Under the pieces are notes generated by a model that saw only the letters and a list, made by a program, of their open reading frames with translations, ran no database searches and was not told the origin of the DNA. A stretch of 22,520 nucleotides of DNA from a candidate division NPL-UPA2 bacterium (GTDB lineage Bacteria; Bacillota; UBA994): assembly GCA_018725205.1 (NCBI GenBank), contig QLUB01000013.1, positions 1 through 22,520 of the forward strand. The letters run 5' to 3'. Each line of letters starts with the position of its first letter. The first letter of the stretch is position 1. The translations under genes were made by a program, and so were the position numbers. Positions 7,549 through 14,933 of the stretch are shown piece by piece.

Positions 7549-9033
7549 CTATTTGACCGTCAAGAAAAGGGAGTGGGCGGCCCTCTCTGCCAGCTCCAGA
7601 GCTATATTGTATGGCAACAGATCAATGATCAAAATTACTGCGGCGAGCACAACCATAGGAACCAGCATGGCTAGGGGCACATTTTCCCGCTTAGGTTGCG
7701 CCTGCGCAGTATGGGCAAGGCCTTCGCCAAAGAAAGCGTTTTGTATGAGCGGGAAGTAGTAGATAAAATTCATAAGCGAGCTGAGCAGCAGCAGAATGAC
7801 AAAGGCCACACTGCCGGCATCAAGTGCCCCTAGCGCCAGTTCCCACTTCGAGACAAAGCCAACGAGCGGGGGAACGCCTACCATTGACAGCGCGGCTACA
7901 GTGAACACAGACATGGTGATAAGCATGCTTCTCCCCATACCTACCCAATCGGACACTTTACGCTTGCCGGTGTTGTAGATGATGGCTCCGGCGGCTAGGA
8001 AAAGGCTTGACTTCATAAAGGCATGCGCAAAAATGTGGAAGATGGCTCCAATCAGGGCCCGCTCCTGTAACAACCCTATACCTAACAGGATATATCCCAT
8101 CTGACCAACGCTTGAATAAGCTAATCTGCGCTTGATGTCATCTTGGGTGATGGCCACAGCCGAACCAAGAAAAATTGTTATGGCAGCGAGCAAGATTAAT
8201 AGGTCATTCCACTTTGTGGCCTCCATCATTTCGAGGCCAAATACTTGGAAAACGACACGGATAAGCCCAAACGCGCCGATCTTGAGCATGAGTCCAGACA
8301 GTAGTGCGCTGGCAGGACTGGGTGCTACCGGGTGTGCTTCCGGCAACCACACATGCAACGGCACCATACCCGCCTTAATGCCAAAGCCTATGAGAAACCC
8401 AAGATACGCGAAAAAAGCTAGGCCATCTGCCTCAAGTGGCAAGCCGCCGGGCGTAAAGGTTACTCCCCCGGCTTGGTGGAACACGGCGATAATCGAGAAC
8501 AACAGCGCCAGCCCGCCGATGATCGTAAGAATTAGATACCTGTATCCTGCTCGCATAGCTGCGGCAGTCTCTTCATGTATGACTAGGACATACGCCGAAA
8601 GCGACATCATCTCAAAAAACAGGAAGAAGGTAAACAAGTCGCCGCTCAAAACAACACCCATGGCCCCCGCTAAGGTCAGCACCGAGAAAGGATAATACCG
8701 GTTCTTGGCATGCTCCTTGACCATGTAGGCAGTACTATAGATGGTCACTAACAGCCATACAAAGGAAACTACTGCCGCAACAAGAAACCCCAAATGATCC
8801 ATGCGGAAAGAAACACCAAGCGGCGGTAAGAGCTCAGGGAATTCCGCCACTAGCGTTACATCGGCCATAATGGTGCGGTAGTGCTGTACGACCAGCAAGA
8901 ACGAGGAGAGAGCTGCGGCCACGGAAAGGCCGTTACGTAGCTGCCATGACCGTTGCCCGACGGCGTAGATGACGACGGCAAGCAAGAGGGGCACCATCAC
9001 GGGCAGAGTCAACGCATAAGACGTAGCTTGCAT
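7549..9033 (-). CDS. MrpD-like Na+/H+ antiporter subunit (second copy, D')
   Basis: Membrane protein of 494 aa from the MrpA/MrpD/NuoL/M/N antiporter family, with about 14 predicted helices. Ion-path residues match the family: Glu141 (FFLFFEMMS), Lys220 (GFGIKAGMVPLHVWLP), Lys251 (LLSGLMLKIG), KRRLAYSSVGQMGY (301-314), Lys341 (HAFMKSS) and Lys396 (GFVSKWE). The next gene upstream in the operon encodes a paralogue of almost the same length. ATG at 9033 has CTGGAGG just upstream, 15 nt after the stop of the preceding subunit. Whether it moves Na+, H+ or both cannot be told from sequence. Confidence 0.9.
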   Translation of the reverse strand: MQATSYALTLPVMVPLLLAVVIYAVGQRSWQLRNGLSVAAALSSFLLVVQHYRTIMADVTLVAEFPELLPPLGVSFRMDHLGFLVAAVVSFVWLLVTIYSTAYMVKEHAKNRYYPFSVLTLAGAMGVVLSGDLFTFFLFFEMMSLSAYVLVIHEETAAAMRAGYRYLILTIIGGLALLFSIIAVFHQAGGVTFTPGGLPLEADGLAFFAYLGFLIGFGIKAGMVPLHVWLPEAHPVAPSPASALLSGLMLKIGAFGLIRVVFQVFGLEMMEATKWNDLLILLAAITIFLGSAVAITQDDIKRRLAYSSVGQMGYILLGIGLLQERALIGAIFHIFAHAFMKSSLFLAAGAIIYNTGKRKVSDWVGMGRSMLITMSVFTVAALSMVGVPPLVGFVSKWELALGALDAGSVAFVILLLLSSLMNFIYYFPLIQNAFFGEGLAHTAQAQPKRENVPLAMLVPMVVLAAVILIIDLLPYNIALELAERAAHSLFLTVK

Positions 9034-9048
9034 ACTAAGGCCTCCAGT

Positions 9049-10515
9049 TTATCTCACGAAGAGAAGCGCGGTTTGGCGCACTAAGGGAACCATGATCGAG
9101 GGAAACAGCCCAAAGAAGAAAACCATACCAGCAAGTACTGCTACAGGCGCGAGCACGACAAAGGCCGGGTCTGTCGCCCCCGCATCGCTCTCCTTGCCAA
9201 AGAATGCCGAAATGATTATAGGAAAATAATAGGCTGCGTTAAGCAAACTGCTGATGAGAATAAGTATGGCAAAGATAAGCATATCTGCATCAAGTGCCCC
9301 GAGGGCGAGATACAATTTAGAGATAAACCCAGCAGTACCAGGCACACCTACCATGGACATGGCACCAATCGTGAAGGCCACGAACGTGAGCGGCATTTTG
9401 CGCCCTAAGCCACTAAACTGAGACAGTCTCTTGATGCCGCTTTGGTGAATAATCACGCCTGCAGCTAAGAACAATAAAGACTTCATCACGGCGTGATTAA
9501 GGATGTGGAGCACTCCGCCCTCAATAGCGCGCTGGCTGAACAACCCAAACCCAAGGAAGATATACCCCACTTGCGCGACGGTGGAAAAGGCCAGCAGGCG
9601 CTTGACATTATCCTGCACCATGGCAAAGACTGAGCCGACTATCAGCGCGCCTGTTGACAGCGCCAAAAAGAGGTGACGTATTGGTAACAGCTCAAAGATT
9701 TCCAGACCTAATGCTAAGTAGGTAATACGCATGAGGGCGATAATGTAAACCTTAACAACCAATCCGCTAAGAAGAGCACTAGAAGCAGTTGGGGCATTAG
9801 AGTGTGCGTCCGGAAGCCACACGTGCATGGGAAAGAGCGCCGCCTTGACTCCAAAGCCTACACCCATTAAGCCTATCGATGTCAAGAGGTTTAAAGGATA
9901 CTGCTCCGCCGTCACCGTAAGCGTCGTACGGATGTAATCCATATTGAGATGCCCGGTGATCATAAAAATCAAGGCAATGCCAAACAGCAACCCCCCTGAC
10001 CCCAGGGCGCTAAGGACAAGATAGCGGAAACTCGCTTCTACGCTCTCTTTGGTGCCCTTAATGGCGATGATGGCTATCGCCGCGAGCGAGCTAATCTCGA
10101 TAAACACAAACAGGTTAAACAAGTCCCCCGCCATGACCATGCCCTGCATTGCGGCAGTGAGCAACAGAATCAGCGTAAAGTATGCGCCGTTATGCCTTAC
10201 CTCGCGCGGGCCGAAGGCCGCAAACCAAAAGATAATTAAGGCGACGGTAGCCAAGACGAGAGAAGAGTAGGCGGCAAACACGTCAACCAAAACCACTATA
10301 CCATAGGGCGCCGGCCACCCACCTACAGGATAGCTAAGCGTGCCTTGCGCCAACACCCGCACCGTCATGCTGAGAGACAAAACAAAGGCCACTAGCCCTG
10401 CGCCTAGGAAAACCGCGTTGACTGTAGCTGGGCGTTTCCCAATGAGCGGGGTAACAAAAGCAGCTAAGAGCAAAACAGCCACTATGAGGACTGGTGCATG
10501 TATTAGGCTAGGCAT
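9049..10515 (-). CDS. mrpD: Na+/H+ antiporter subunit D (MrpD/MnhD/MbhH)
   Basis: Core antiporter subunit (488 aa) of the Mrp complex, in the position directly after MrpC that MrpD/MbhH occupies. Conserved features: Glu140 in FNLFVFIEISSLA, Lys224 in GFGVKAALFPMHVWLPDAH, Lys255 in LVVKVY, DNVKRLLAFSTVAQVGY (302-318), Lys345 in NHAVMKS and Lys400 in GFISKLY. Length matches MrpD. Start ATG at 10515 overlaps the mrpC stop by 8 bp, implying coupled translation; only a weak AAGAAG precedes it. Of the three large subunits this is the closest to canonical MrpD. Confidence 0.92.
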   Translation of the reverse strand: MPSLIHAPVLIVAVLLLAAFVTPLIGKRPATVNAVFLGAGLVAFVLSLSMTVRVLAQGTLSYPVGGWPAPYGIVVLVDVFAAYSSLVLATVALIIFWFAAFGPREVRHNGAYFTLILLLTAAMQGMVMAGDLFNLFVFIEISSLAAIAIIAIKGTKESVEASFRYLVLSALGSGGLLFGIALIFMITGHLNMDYIRTTLTVTAEQYPLNLLTSIGLMGVGFGVKAALFPMHVWLPDAHSNAPTASSALLSGLVVKVYIIALMRITYLALGLEIFELLPIRHLFLALSTGALIVGSVFAMVQDNVKRLLAFSTVAQVGYIFLGFGLFSQRAIEGGVLHILNHAVMKSLLFLAAGVIIHQSGIKRLSQFSGLGRKMPLTFVAFTIGAMSMVGVPGTAGFISKLYLALGALDADMLIFAILILISSLLNAAYYFPIIISAFFGKESDAGATDPAFVVLAPVAVLAGMVFFFGLFPSIMVPLVRQTALLFVR

Positions 10516-10879
10516 GTCGTTTACTTCTTAGGGCAATAATTTTGTCGGCGTCAATCGTGCCGTAGTGCTTGTGTAGGAGCACGACCAGCGCTAAAGCAAA
10601 AGCGGTGAAACTTACAGAAATAACTATGCCTGTAAGAATAAGCGCCGAAGGCACGGGGTTAACGTACTGCATGACGCCCTCTCGGAGAATAGGTGCTTGA
10701 CCGCCGCGTATATAACCAATGGCGACAAAGAACAGGAAGAGCGATGTATCCATAATATTCATGCCCATTATCTTCTTTAACAGGTTGTTGTGCGTAAGCA
10801 TAGTATGAAAGCCAATAATGAAGAGAACTACGGATACCAAATAGTAGATGTTCGTGTACAGGCGCTCAATGATGGCCAT
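10508..10879 (-). CDS. mrpC: Na+/H+ antiporter subunit C (MrpC/MnhC/MbhG, NuoK-like)
   Basis: Small three-helix membrane subunit (123 aa) related to NuoK. The family motif VNPVPSALILTGIVI (74-88) is clear, and NNLLKKIMGMNIMDTSLFLFFVA (31-53) is the usual second region. The start is set at ATG 10879 with GGAGG upstream, 14 bp inside the 3' end of the preceding gene; a longer in-frame ORF from 10948 adds a cysteine-rich stretch that is not conserved and overlaps mrpB further. It lies between mrpB and mrpD as in canonical Mrp and Mbh clusters. Confidence 0.9.
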   Translation of the reverse strand: MAIIERLYTNIYYLVSVVLFIIGFHTMLTHNNLLKKIMGMNIMDTSLFLFFVAIGYIRGGQAPILREGVMQYVNPVPSALILTGIVISVSFTAFALALVVLLHKHYGTIDADKIIALRSKRHA

Positions 10880-11306
10880 CCTGTTCTGCGCCTCCTTCCA
10901 ACAGTTCTTGGAACAGCTTAAACACGGTGCCCGCGACTTTAGCACCAATACCTAGCGTCACAAGTAAGATCATGCCGCTGCTCCATATCCGACCCGGCTC
11001 GCCAATCGGGAACACCCCCTGATTAGTAAGGAAATGCCGTCCAAACAAGATGCCGACAAGACCCGCTCCCACATAAATCAGTGCGCCGCCAATCTCAAAC
11101 CAAAGCGAAGTTTCGTGCCTGAGACGGTGCTTCTTGGCGGAAAACCGATACACAAGACTGTAAAATATAAAGCTCGCGCCAATAATTGTGCCGCCGGAGA
11201 AGCCTCCGCCGGGGGACAAGTGGCCATGAAAGAGAATGTAAGCCCCAAAAAGCTGCGTCGCGGGGATAAGAACCCGGCCAAGCATCTCAAGAATCATGTC
11301 ATGCAT
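10866..11306 (-). CDS. mrpB: Na+/H+ antiporter subunit B (MrpB/MnhB/MbhF)
   Basis: Membrane subunit of 146 aa with four predicted helices. The signature GHLSPGGGFSGGTIIGA is typical of the MnhB family. Three ATGs lie close together (11321, 11312, 11306); 11306 is chosen because GGAGG lies 8 nt upstream of it, while it would sit between or too close to the other two. The start lies within the last 8 bp of the MbhE-like gene. In Bacillus-type Mrp this protein sits next to the MrpA C-terminus, which is here encoded by the two small genes upstream. Confidence 0.9.
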   Translation of the reverse strand: MHDMILEMLGRVLIPATQLFGAYILFHGHLSPGGGFSGGTIIGASFIFYSLVYRFSAKKHRLRHETSLWFEIGGALIYVGAGLVGILFGRHFLTNQGVFPIGEPGRIWSSGMILLVTLGIGAKVAGTVFKLFQELLEGGAEQDGHH

Positions 11307-11580
11307 GTTCATAGCCTCCATAGAGCGCTGCCGTCACAGCGATGACGGCCACAAACAACACCGTAGCCTCACCTAAGGTATCGTAAGCGCGGTAATCAAT
11401 GATGATGGCGGCGATGGTGTTAATGGCACCGGTATCACGTGCGCTATCGTCCAAGTACTTCTGCATAATGCCTTGGTGAGCAGGAGCATTAGGGTCTCCA
11501 TACAACGGCATTTCCACGACCATCAGCGTTAGTAGCACCAGAAGACCGAGCAAGACGGCTGTGGTCAAGGTCTTTCTCAT
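11299..11580 (-). CDS. MbhE-like subunit (MrpA C-terminal domain as a separate gene)
   Basis: Protein of 93 aa corresponding to the last part of MrpA, or to MbhE of membrane-bound hydrogenases. It has an N-terminal helix (about 6-25), a polar extracytoplasmic linker, then the conserved segment INTIAAIIIDYRAYDTLGEATVLFVAVIAV (53-82), in which the DYRAYDTLGE motif is diagnostic. ATG at 11580 overlaps the stop of the MbhD-like gene by 4 bp (ATGA). In the classical seven-gene Mrp system this domain is fused to MrpA; the separate form is the arrangement of archaeal Mbh and some bacterial Mrp operons. Confidence 0.87.
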   Translation of the reverse strand: MRKTLTTAVLLGLLVLLTLMVVEMPLYGDPNAPAHQGIMQKYLDDSARDTGAINTIAAIIIDYRAYDTLGEATVLFVAVIAVTAALYGGYEHA

Positions 11581-11819
11581 TCTTCATGCCTCCCCGTACG
11601 GCTGATGGCAGCGAGAAACAACAGCGAAGTCGCGCCCGCGCCAATAGCTGCCTCGGTAATGGCGACGTCTGGGGAATGAAGCTGCTGCCAGATGATCGAC
11701 ATAACCATGCTGTAGGCACTGAAAATAATCGTGGCGCTGAGCAGATCCTTAGTACGCGCCACGACTATTGCGCAGACCACGAGAAACAATAACAAAAGGA
11801 GGTTAATTGCCGCCAGCAT
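11577..11819 (-). CDS. MbhD-like / DUF4040 subunit (MrpA domain as a separate gene)
   Basis: Small membrane protein (80 aa) with three predicted helices matching the DUF4040 segment of MrpA, or MbhD. The conserved acidic helix is visible: PDVAITEAAIGAGATSLLFLAA, containing the Glu thought to take part in ion transfer. The start is ATG 11819 with GGGAGGG 6 nt upstream; the longer in-frame form from 11858 would add a non-conserved N-terminus. It overlaps the end of mrpG by 17 bp and the start of the MbhE-like gene by 4 bp. Confidence 0.87.
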   Translation of the reverse strand: MLAAINLLLLLFLVVCAIVVARTKDLLSATIIFSAYSMVMSIIWQQLHSPDVAITEAAIGAGATSLLFLAAISRTGRHEE

Positions 11820-12111
11820 GCTTGTCCCTCCCCTGCGTACGGTAGACGGCTCGCGCAATGTAATGTGCGGCGGCTGGCGTGGTAACCCACAAAAAGACGA
11901 TGAGCAAAATAACCTTAAGCACTAGATACATGCTGCCGCCCTCAAAAAACATTATCCCGACCAACACCATCCCAGCGCCTAAGGTATCACACTTCGTCGT
12001 GGCATGCATGCGGGTGAGAGCGTCCGGAAAGCGCAACAGGCCGACAGTGCCCGCGGTGAAAAAGAACAGGCCTCCGAGCAAAAAGGCTATGCCGATCACA
12101 GTCGCAATCAT
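11803..12111 (-). CDS. mrpG: Na+/H+ antiporter subunit G (MrpG/MnhG/MbhC)
   Basis: Three-helix membrane subunit of 102 aa with the family signature GLLRFPDALTRMHATTKCDTLG (24-45). ATG at 12111 with AGAGGGATG upstream; 13 nt separate it from the mrpF stop. It is a structural part of the antiporter's small-subunit module with E and F. Length and motif are normal for the family. Confidence 0.92.
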   Translation of the reverse strand: MIATVIGIAFLLGGLFFFTAGTVGLLRFPDALTRMHATTKCDTLGAGMVLVGIMFFEGGSMYLVLKVILLIVFLWVTTPAAAHYIARAVYRTQGRDKHAGGN

Positions 12112-12124
12112 CGGTTCATCCCTC

Positions 12125-12394
12125 TCATACTATTGTGCCCCGCTCAATATACCGCGCCACCCCAATCGTTAACAGGAAGCTAATCAGTGCGTACACCATT
12201 GCCACATCTAAGTAGTACGGGACTTCCTGAAAGATATAGCCAATTAGCATCAAGACAACCACGGTCTTCGTGCCAATTACGTTAATCGCCACAACCCTGT
12301 CCGCCGGCGTCGGGCCTACAATTGCCCGGTACAAAGACGCAAACGTCAAGAGCATAAGTCCCAAACATGTAACTAAGAGCGCCGTCCGTTCCAT
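12125..12394 (-). CDS. mrpF: Na+/H+ antiporter subunit F (MrpF/MnhF/MbhB)
   Basis: Small membrane subunit of 89 aa with three predicted helices. The signature GPTPADRVVAINVIGTKTVVVLML (27-50) and the following YLDVAMVYALISFL (61-74) are typical of MrpF. Its ATG at 12394 overlaps the mrpE stop by one base (TAATG), an arrangement expected for termination-reinitiation coupling. Confidence 0.92.
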   Translation of the reverse strand: MERTALLVTCLGLMLLTFASLYRAIVGPTPADRVVAINVIGTKTVVVLMLIGYIFQEVPYYLDVAMVYALISFLLTIGVARYIERGTIV

Positions 12395-12888
12395 TAGTGT
12401 CGCCTCTCAATCTCAGCCAGCAAATTCTCGATATGCCAACCCGTCAGTCCGGCTGCGGCACCGTCCGTAAGGGCATGTACTACAAAGTCTCCTTGCGCCG
12501 GGGCCTCAACAGAGATGGTGCCGGGCGTTAGCGTAATGCTGTTAGCGAGAAAGACGCGCATCATTGGCTCCTTAAGCTTACTCTCGTGCGCTACAAACTG
12601 CGGGTTTAAGGCTAGGCGGCGGGCAAAGGCGAGTTCGGCCACTTGTACAGAAGCCTTAAACACATCAATGATTAAAAAGCCAGTGTATTTTACCCACGCA
12701 GAGAGGTTGCTGCGGCTGACATGCAAGTCATTGGCGAAGCTGAGCAACAGGTCCCGATTAAAAAACGTAATTAAACCCGCCACCAGCCAACCCGTAATCA
12801 ACGACTGAATGTCAAAGCTTTGGGCAAACAACATCCAGAGCAAAAACAAGGCGAAAGTCCATCCAAATAGGCGCATATACCGCGACAT
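12394..12888 (-). CDS. mrpE: Na+/H+ antiporter subunit E (MrpE/MnhE/MbhA)
   Basis: Subunit of 164 aa, first of the antiporter block. It has two hydrophobic N-terminal regions (about 8-43 and 66-80) and the conserved cytoplasmic segment LANSITLTPGTISV (114-127). ATG at 12888 is preceded by GGGGGGT. The gene is 80 bp downstream of the FMN-binding protein gene on the same strand, and that gap carries a weak hairpin. I see no convincing independent promoter, so readthrough from upstream is likely. Confidence 0.9.
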   Translation of the reverse strand: MSRYMRLFGWTFALFLLWMLFAQSFDIQSLITGWLVAGLITFFNRDLLLSFANDLHVSRSNLSAWVKYTGFLIIDVFKASVQVAELAFARRLALNPQFVAHESKLKEPMMRVFLANSITLTPGTISVEAPAQGDFVVHALTDGAAAGLTGWHIENLLAEIERRH

Positions 12889-12909
12889 TACTTACCCCCC
12901 ACAAACATA

Positions 12910-12938
12910 AGAGCTACCACCAGCATGACGGCAGCCCT
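12910..12938 (-). terminator. Possible attenuator hairpin between the FMN-protein gene and mrpE
   Basis: On the minus strand AGGGCTGCC can pair with GGTAGCTCT (9 bp including two G-U pairs) around an 11-nt loop, followed by TATGTTTGT. The stem is imperfect and the U-run is weak, so it may be a leaky attenuator or processing site, or chance. Confidence 0.25.
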
Positions 12939-12968
12939 ATAGTCTCACTTTGTGCTCGCACCACGAAC

Positions 12969-13808
12969 TTACTTGCTTGGTGCCTTTTCTAGAGCATCGA
13001 TCACCGCTTGCACAAACCCTTCGCTTGATCCGGTAGCGCCCGAAACGGCATCAACCTCAGGGTCCTGTTCTCTGATGACTGCCCGCGTAAGCTCCACAAA
13101 CGCTGCATTGGCGTACTCCGGCGTATCCTGGTGAGCCAATATTCGTACGTTTTCCACCCTGCCGGATTTGACCGTGACGGACACTTTAATGGGGCCCAAC
13201 AAACCGCGCCCTTCGCCCGGATACTCGCCGTCAGGAATAGTGGCGAGGTCGCGCGTAAACCTGTCTACAGGGACAGGCGCAGCCCCTCCCAGTACGTGCT
13301 GCTGAAACAAGGCTAACGCATTTCTAACCCCAGTTGTCACACCACGCACCGACAGAGTTGCGCCGGAAATGACCTGTACATCGCCCCCCACAGCCAGCGG
13401 GTCGCGCGCGGTTTTCCCGGCAAACTGACCGAGAAAAGCAGATGCCGTCACCCTATCGCCAATCCCCGGCGTCTCACGGTGTCCGGTAATGCGCACGCCC
13501 TGTACAGCGCCCGCCATATCCACTGCTACCACCAAATTAATGGGACCTGCATAGCCGCTACCGGCACTCTGCATTATCGCACCTATAAGCCTCCCATCCT
13601 TAGTGGCGAGAAAATAGGTAATGCCATCGCGTGACGTTTCCTCGAACTTATCAGCCGCGGGCAAAAGCTCGCCTAGTGCGCGCTGTAGTTCCGCTTGTTT
13701 CCGCTCCGAGATGACCGTGCTAGTAACGGAGTAGGTAGCGGCTAAGGCGGCCCCCGCTATGGCACAGATTAAAGCGAGCGTTACGCTAAGCTTAAAGACA
13801 TCTTTCAT
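12969..13808 (-). CDS. Membrane-anchored protein with two FMN-binding domains (RnfG/PplA-like)
   Basis: Extracytoplasmic electron-transfer candidate of 279 aa. One N-terminal hydrophobic segment (about 5-26) is a signal anchor; no lipobox is visible. Two FMN_bind-type domains follow. Domain 1 (about 75-170) contains SGATLS (148-153), so Thr151 is the predicted covalent FMN acceptor. Domain 2 (about 195-275) contains DAVSGATGSS (253-262), with Thr259 as acceptor. Such threonines are flavinylated by ApbE in NqrC, RnfG and PplA; no apbE is in this window. Tandem FMN-binding domains resemble the Listeria lipoprotein PplA. It has its own promoter-like sequence and a ribosome site (AGGGGA) before ATG 13808, and heads the antiporter operon. 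Confidence 0.87.
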   Translation of the reverse strand: MKDVFKLSVTLALICAIAGAALAATYSVTSTVISERKQAELQRALGELLPAADKFEETSRDGITYFLATKDGRLIGAIMQSAGSGYAGPINLVVAVDMAGAVQGVRITGHRETPGIGDRVTASAFLGQFAGKTARDPLAVGGDVQVISGATLSVRGVTTGVRNALALFQQHVLGGAAPVPVDRFTRDLATIPDGEYPGEGRGLLGPIKVSVTVKSGRVENVRILAHQDTPEYANAAFVELTRAVIREQDPEVDAVSGATGSSEGFVQAVIDALEKAPSK

Positions 13809-13850
13809 TTACAATCCCCTGCCTCGGTTAGCTAAACCTTTTCCGTGCTT

Positions 13851-13879
13851 ATTCTAGCACAGAGCAGCCTCTTAACCAA
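13851..13879 (-). promoter_or_regulatory. Sigma-A-type promoter candidate for the FMN-protein/antiporter operon
   Basis: On the minus strand TTGGTT (13874-13879) and TAGAAT (13851-13856) are separated by 17 bp, about 40 bp before the ATG at 13808. The -10 matches consensus at five of six positions, the -35 at only three. The -35 overlaps the stop of the glycosyltransferase remnant. Confidence 0.5.
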
Positions 13880-14192
13880 GAGAAAGATGCCTGCGCGAGT
13901 AAAGAGCGAGGAAGTCCCGCGCTGCGCGCTCCCATGTAAACGCACGGCTCCGCAAAAGACTAGCCCGGGCCATTGTCTGGCGTTGACTGAGATTTGACAC
14001 TGCCGCGCCAAGCCCGTTTGTCCAGGCGTTCGTATCCGCAAATTGGCGGATATAGTGTCCGGCATGGGGTCCTACTACTTCCGGCACACTCCCCTGCCTA
14101 GAAAGGAGAGCTACCACCCTAAAGACATGTAGGCGTGACTCGTCCACCTCAATGCTGGAAACGTCTGGCGGCAGCACATACAGTACTTTCAC
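13872..14192 (-). pseudogene. Glycosyltransferase (GT4-like) remnant, about 106 codons
   Basis: The translated frame looks like pieces of a GT4-type glycosyltransferase joined together. Its end (FTWERAARDFLALYSRR) is typical of the last helix of the GT4 C-terminal domain. GSVPEVVG (about 35-42) resembles the nucleotide-sugar binding region. The beginning (MKVLYVLPPD) resembles a GT N-terminus. A full enzyme is about 350-400 aa, so most of both domains is missing. A GTG at 14192 with GGGGAG upstream could start a 106-aa peptide, and the frame is open upstream to the ccdA stop codon, with which it is in register. Internal deletion of an older gene is the simplest reading; a small functional protein cannot be excluded. 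Confidence 0.4.
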
Positions 14193-14255
14193 CCTGCTCT
14201 CCCCTAACGCACACTTTACCTCAGTGTACGCAGGTCCGGCCTGAACCGTGAGCCT

Positions 14256-14933
14256 TTAGAGGCTACGAAAGATTAGGTACAGGCCTACGCCAACAAACAA
14301 CAGACCCGCAACATATGCTCCAAAGTCCCAGTATCTGCTTAAGCCCCGCCAAGTTCGCAGGGCCCCGGCTACACTTCCCACGACGAGCAAAGGCACGCCC
14401 TGACCCAAGCCAAAGGCAAACAACAATAACCCACCTGTGAAAATTCGCCCGGAGGCCGCAGCAACGCCGACGATAATCCCAAGCACCGGGCCCGCGCAGG
14501 GTGAAGCTGCGAGCCCAAACGCCAGTCCCACCAAGAAGGCCCCAAAGAAGCCATGTGCCCGTACGGGCATCTTAGCGATACTTTTCGCAGGTAGATGAAT
14601 CAGCTGCATTAAGCTAAGTCCCATGACCAGTAAAACAACCCCAAGCAGCACAGGGGCGATATTGGACGTGATGCCAATTATGCCGCCTAGGAGAGCCGCC
14701 ATAAGACCCAGTGCCGTAAACGCCGTAGAAAGTCCCAGTACTAGGCTCAACACCAGAAAAAGACTGCGCCGTGTCTTAATGCTCCCACTGACGCCTACAT
14801 ATCCCAAAACCAAAGGCATCATGGCGATAATGCAGGGGGAAAGGCTCGTTAAGACCCCGGCGGCAAATGAAGCCAGTAGCGCAAAGCCAAGATGCCCGAC
14901 GAGTATACTTTGCAGCGACTCAAGCGTTATCAC
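14256..14933 (-). CDS. ccdA: CcdA-type thiol-disulfide electron transporter (cytochrome c biogenesis protein family)
   Basis: Six-helix membrane protein of 225 aa that carries reducing equivalents from cytoplasmic thioredoxin to an extracytoplasmic thiol protein. The two redox cysteines are in the usual Pro-flanked sites: LSPC (Cys34) in the first helix and ASPC (Cys146) in the fourth. Length is standard for CcdA. The start is GTG at 14933, overlapping the stop of the upstream thioredoxin gene by 4 bp, so the two are translationally coupled and almost certainly partners. No cytochrome c maturation genes (resB/resC) are in the window, so a role in general or selenothiol redox is as likely as heme attachment. 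Confidence 0.9.
   Translation of the reverse strand: MITLESLQSILVGHLGFALLASFAAGVLTSLSPCIIAMMPLVLGYVGVSGSIKTRRSLFLVLSLVLGLSTAFTALGLMAALLGGIIGITSNIAPVLLGVVLLVMGLSLMQLIHLPAKSIAKMPVRAHGFFGAFLVGLAFGLAASPCAGPVLGIIVGVAAASGRIFTGGLLLFAFGLGQGVPLLVVGSVAGALRTWRGLSRYWDFGAYVAGLLFVGVGLYLIFRSL

Noticed and set aside
8132..8695. Plus-strand ORF of 187 codons
   Set aside because: It lies wholly antisense to the well supported second MrpD-like gene and shows no recognisable domain.
5353..12888. Energy-conserving hydrogenase (Mbh) operon
   Set aside because: Only the membrane antiporter module is present. No [NiFe] large or small subunit, ferredoxin-like subunit or NuoH homologue is found in the window.
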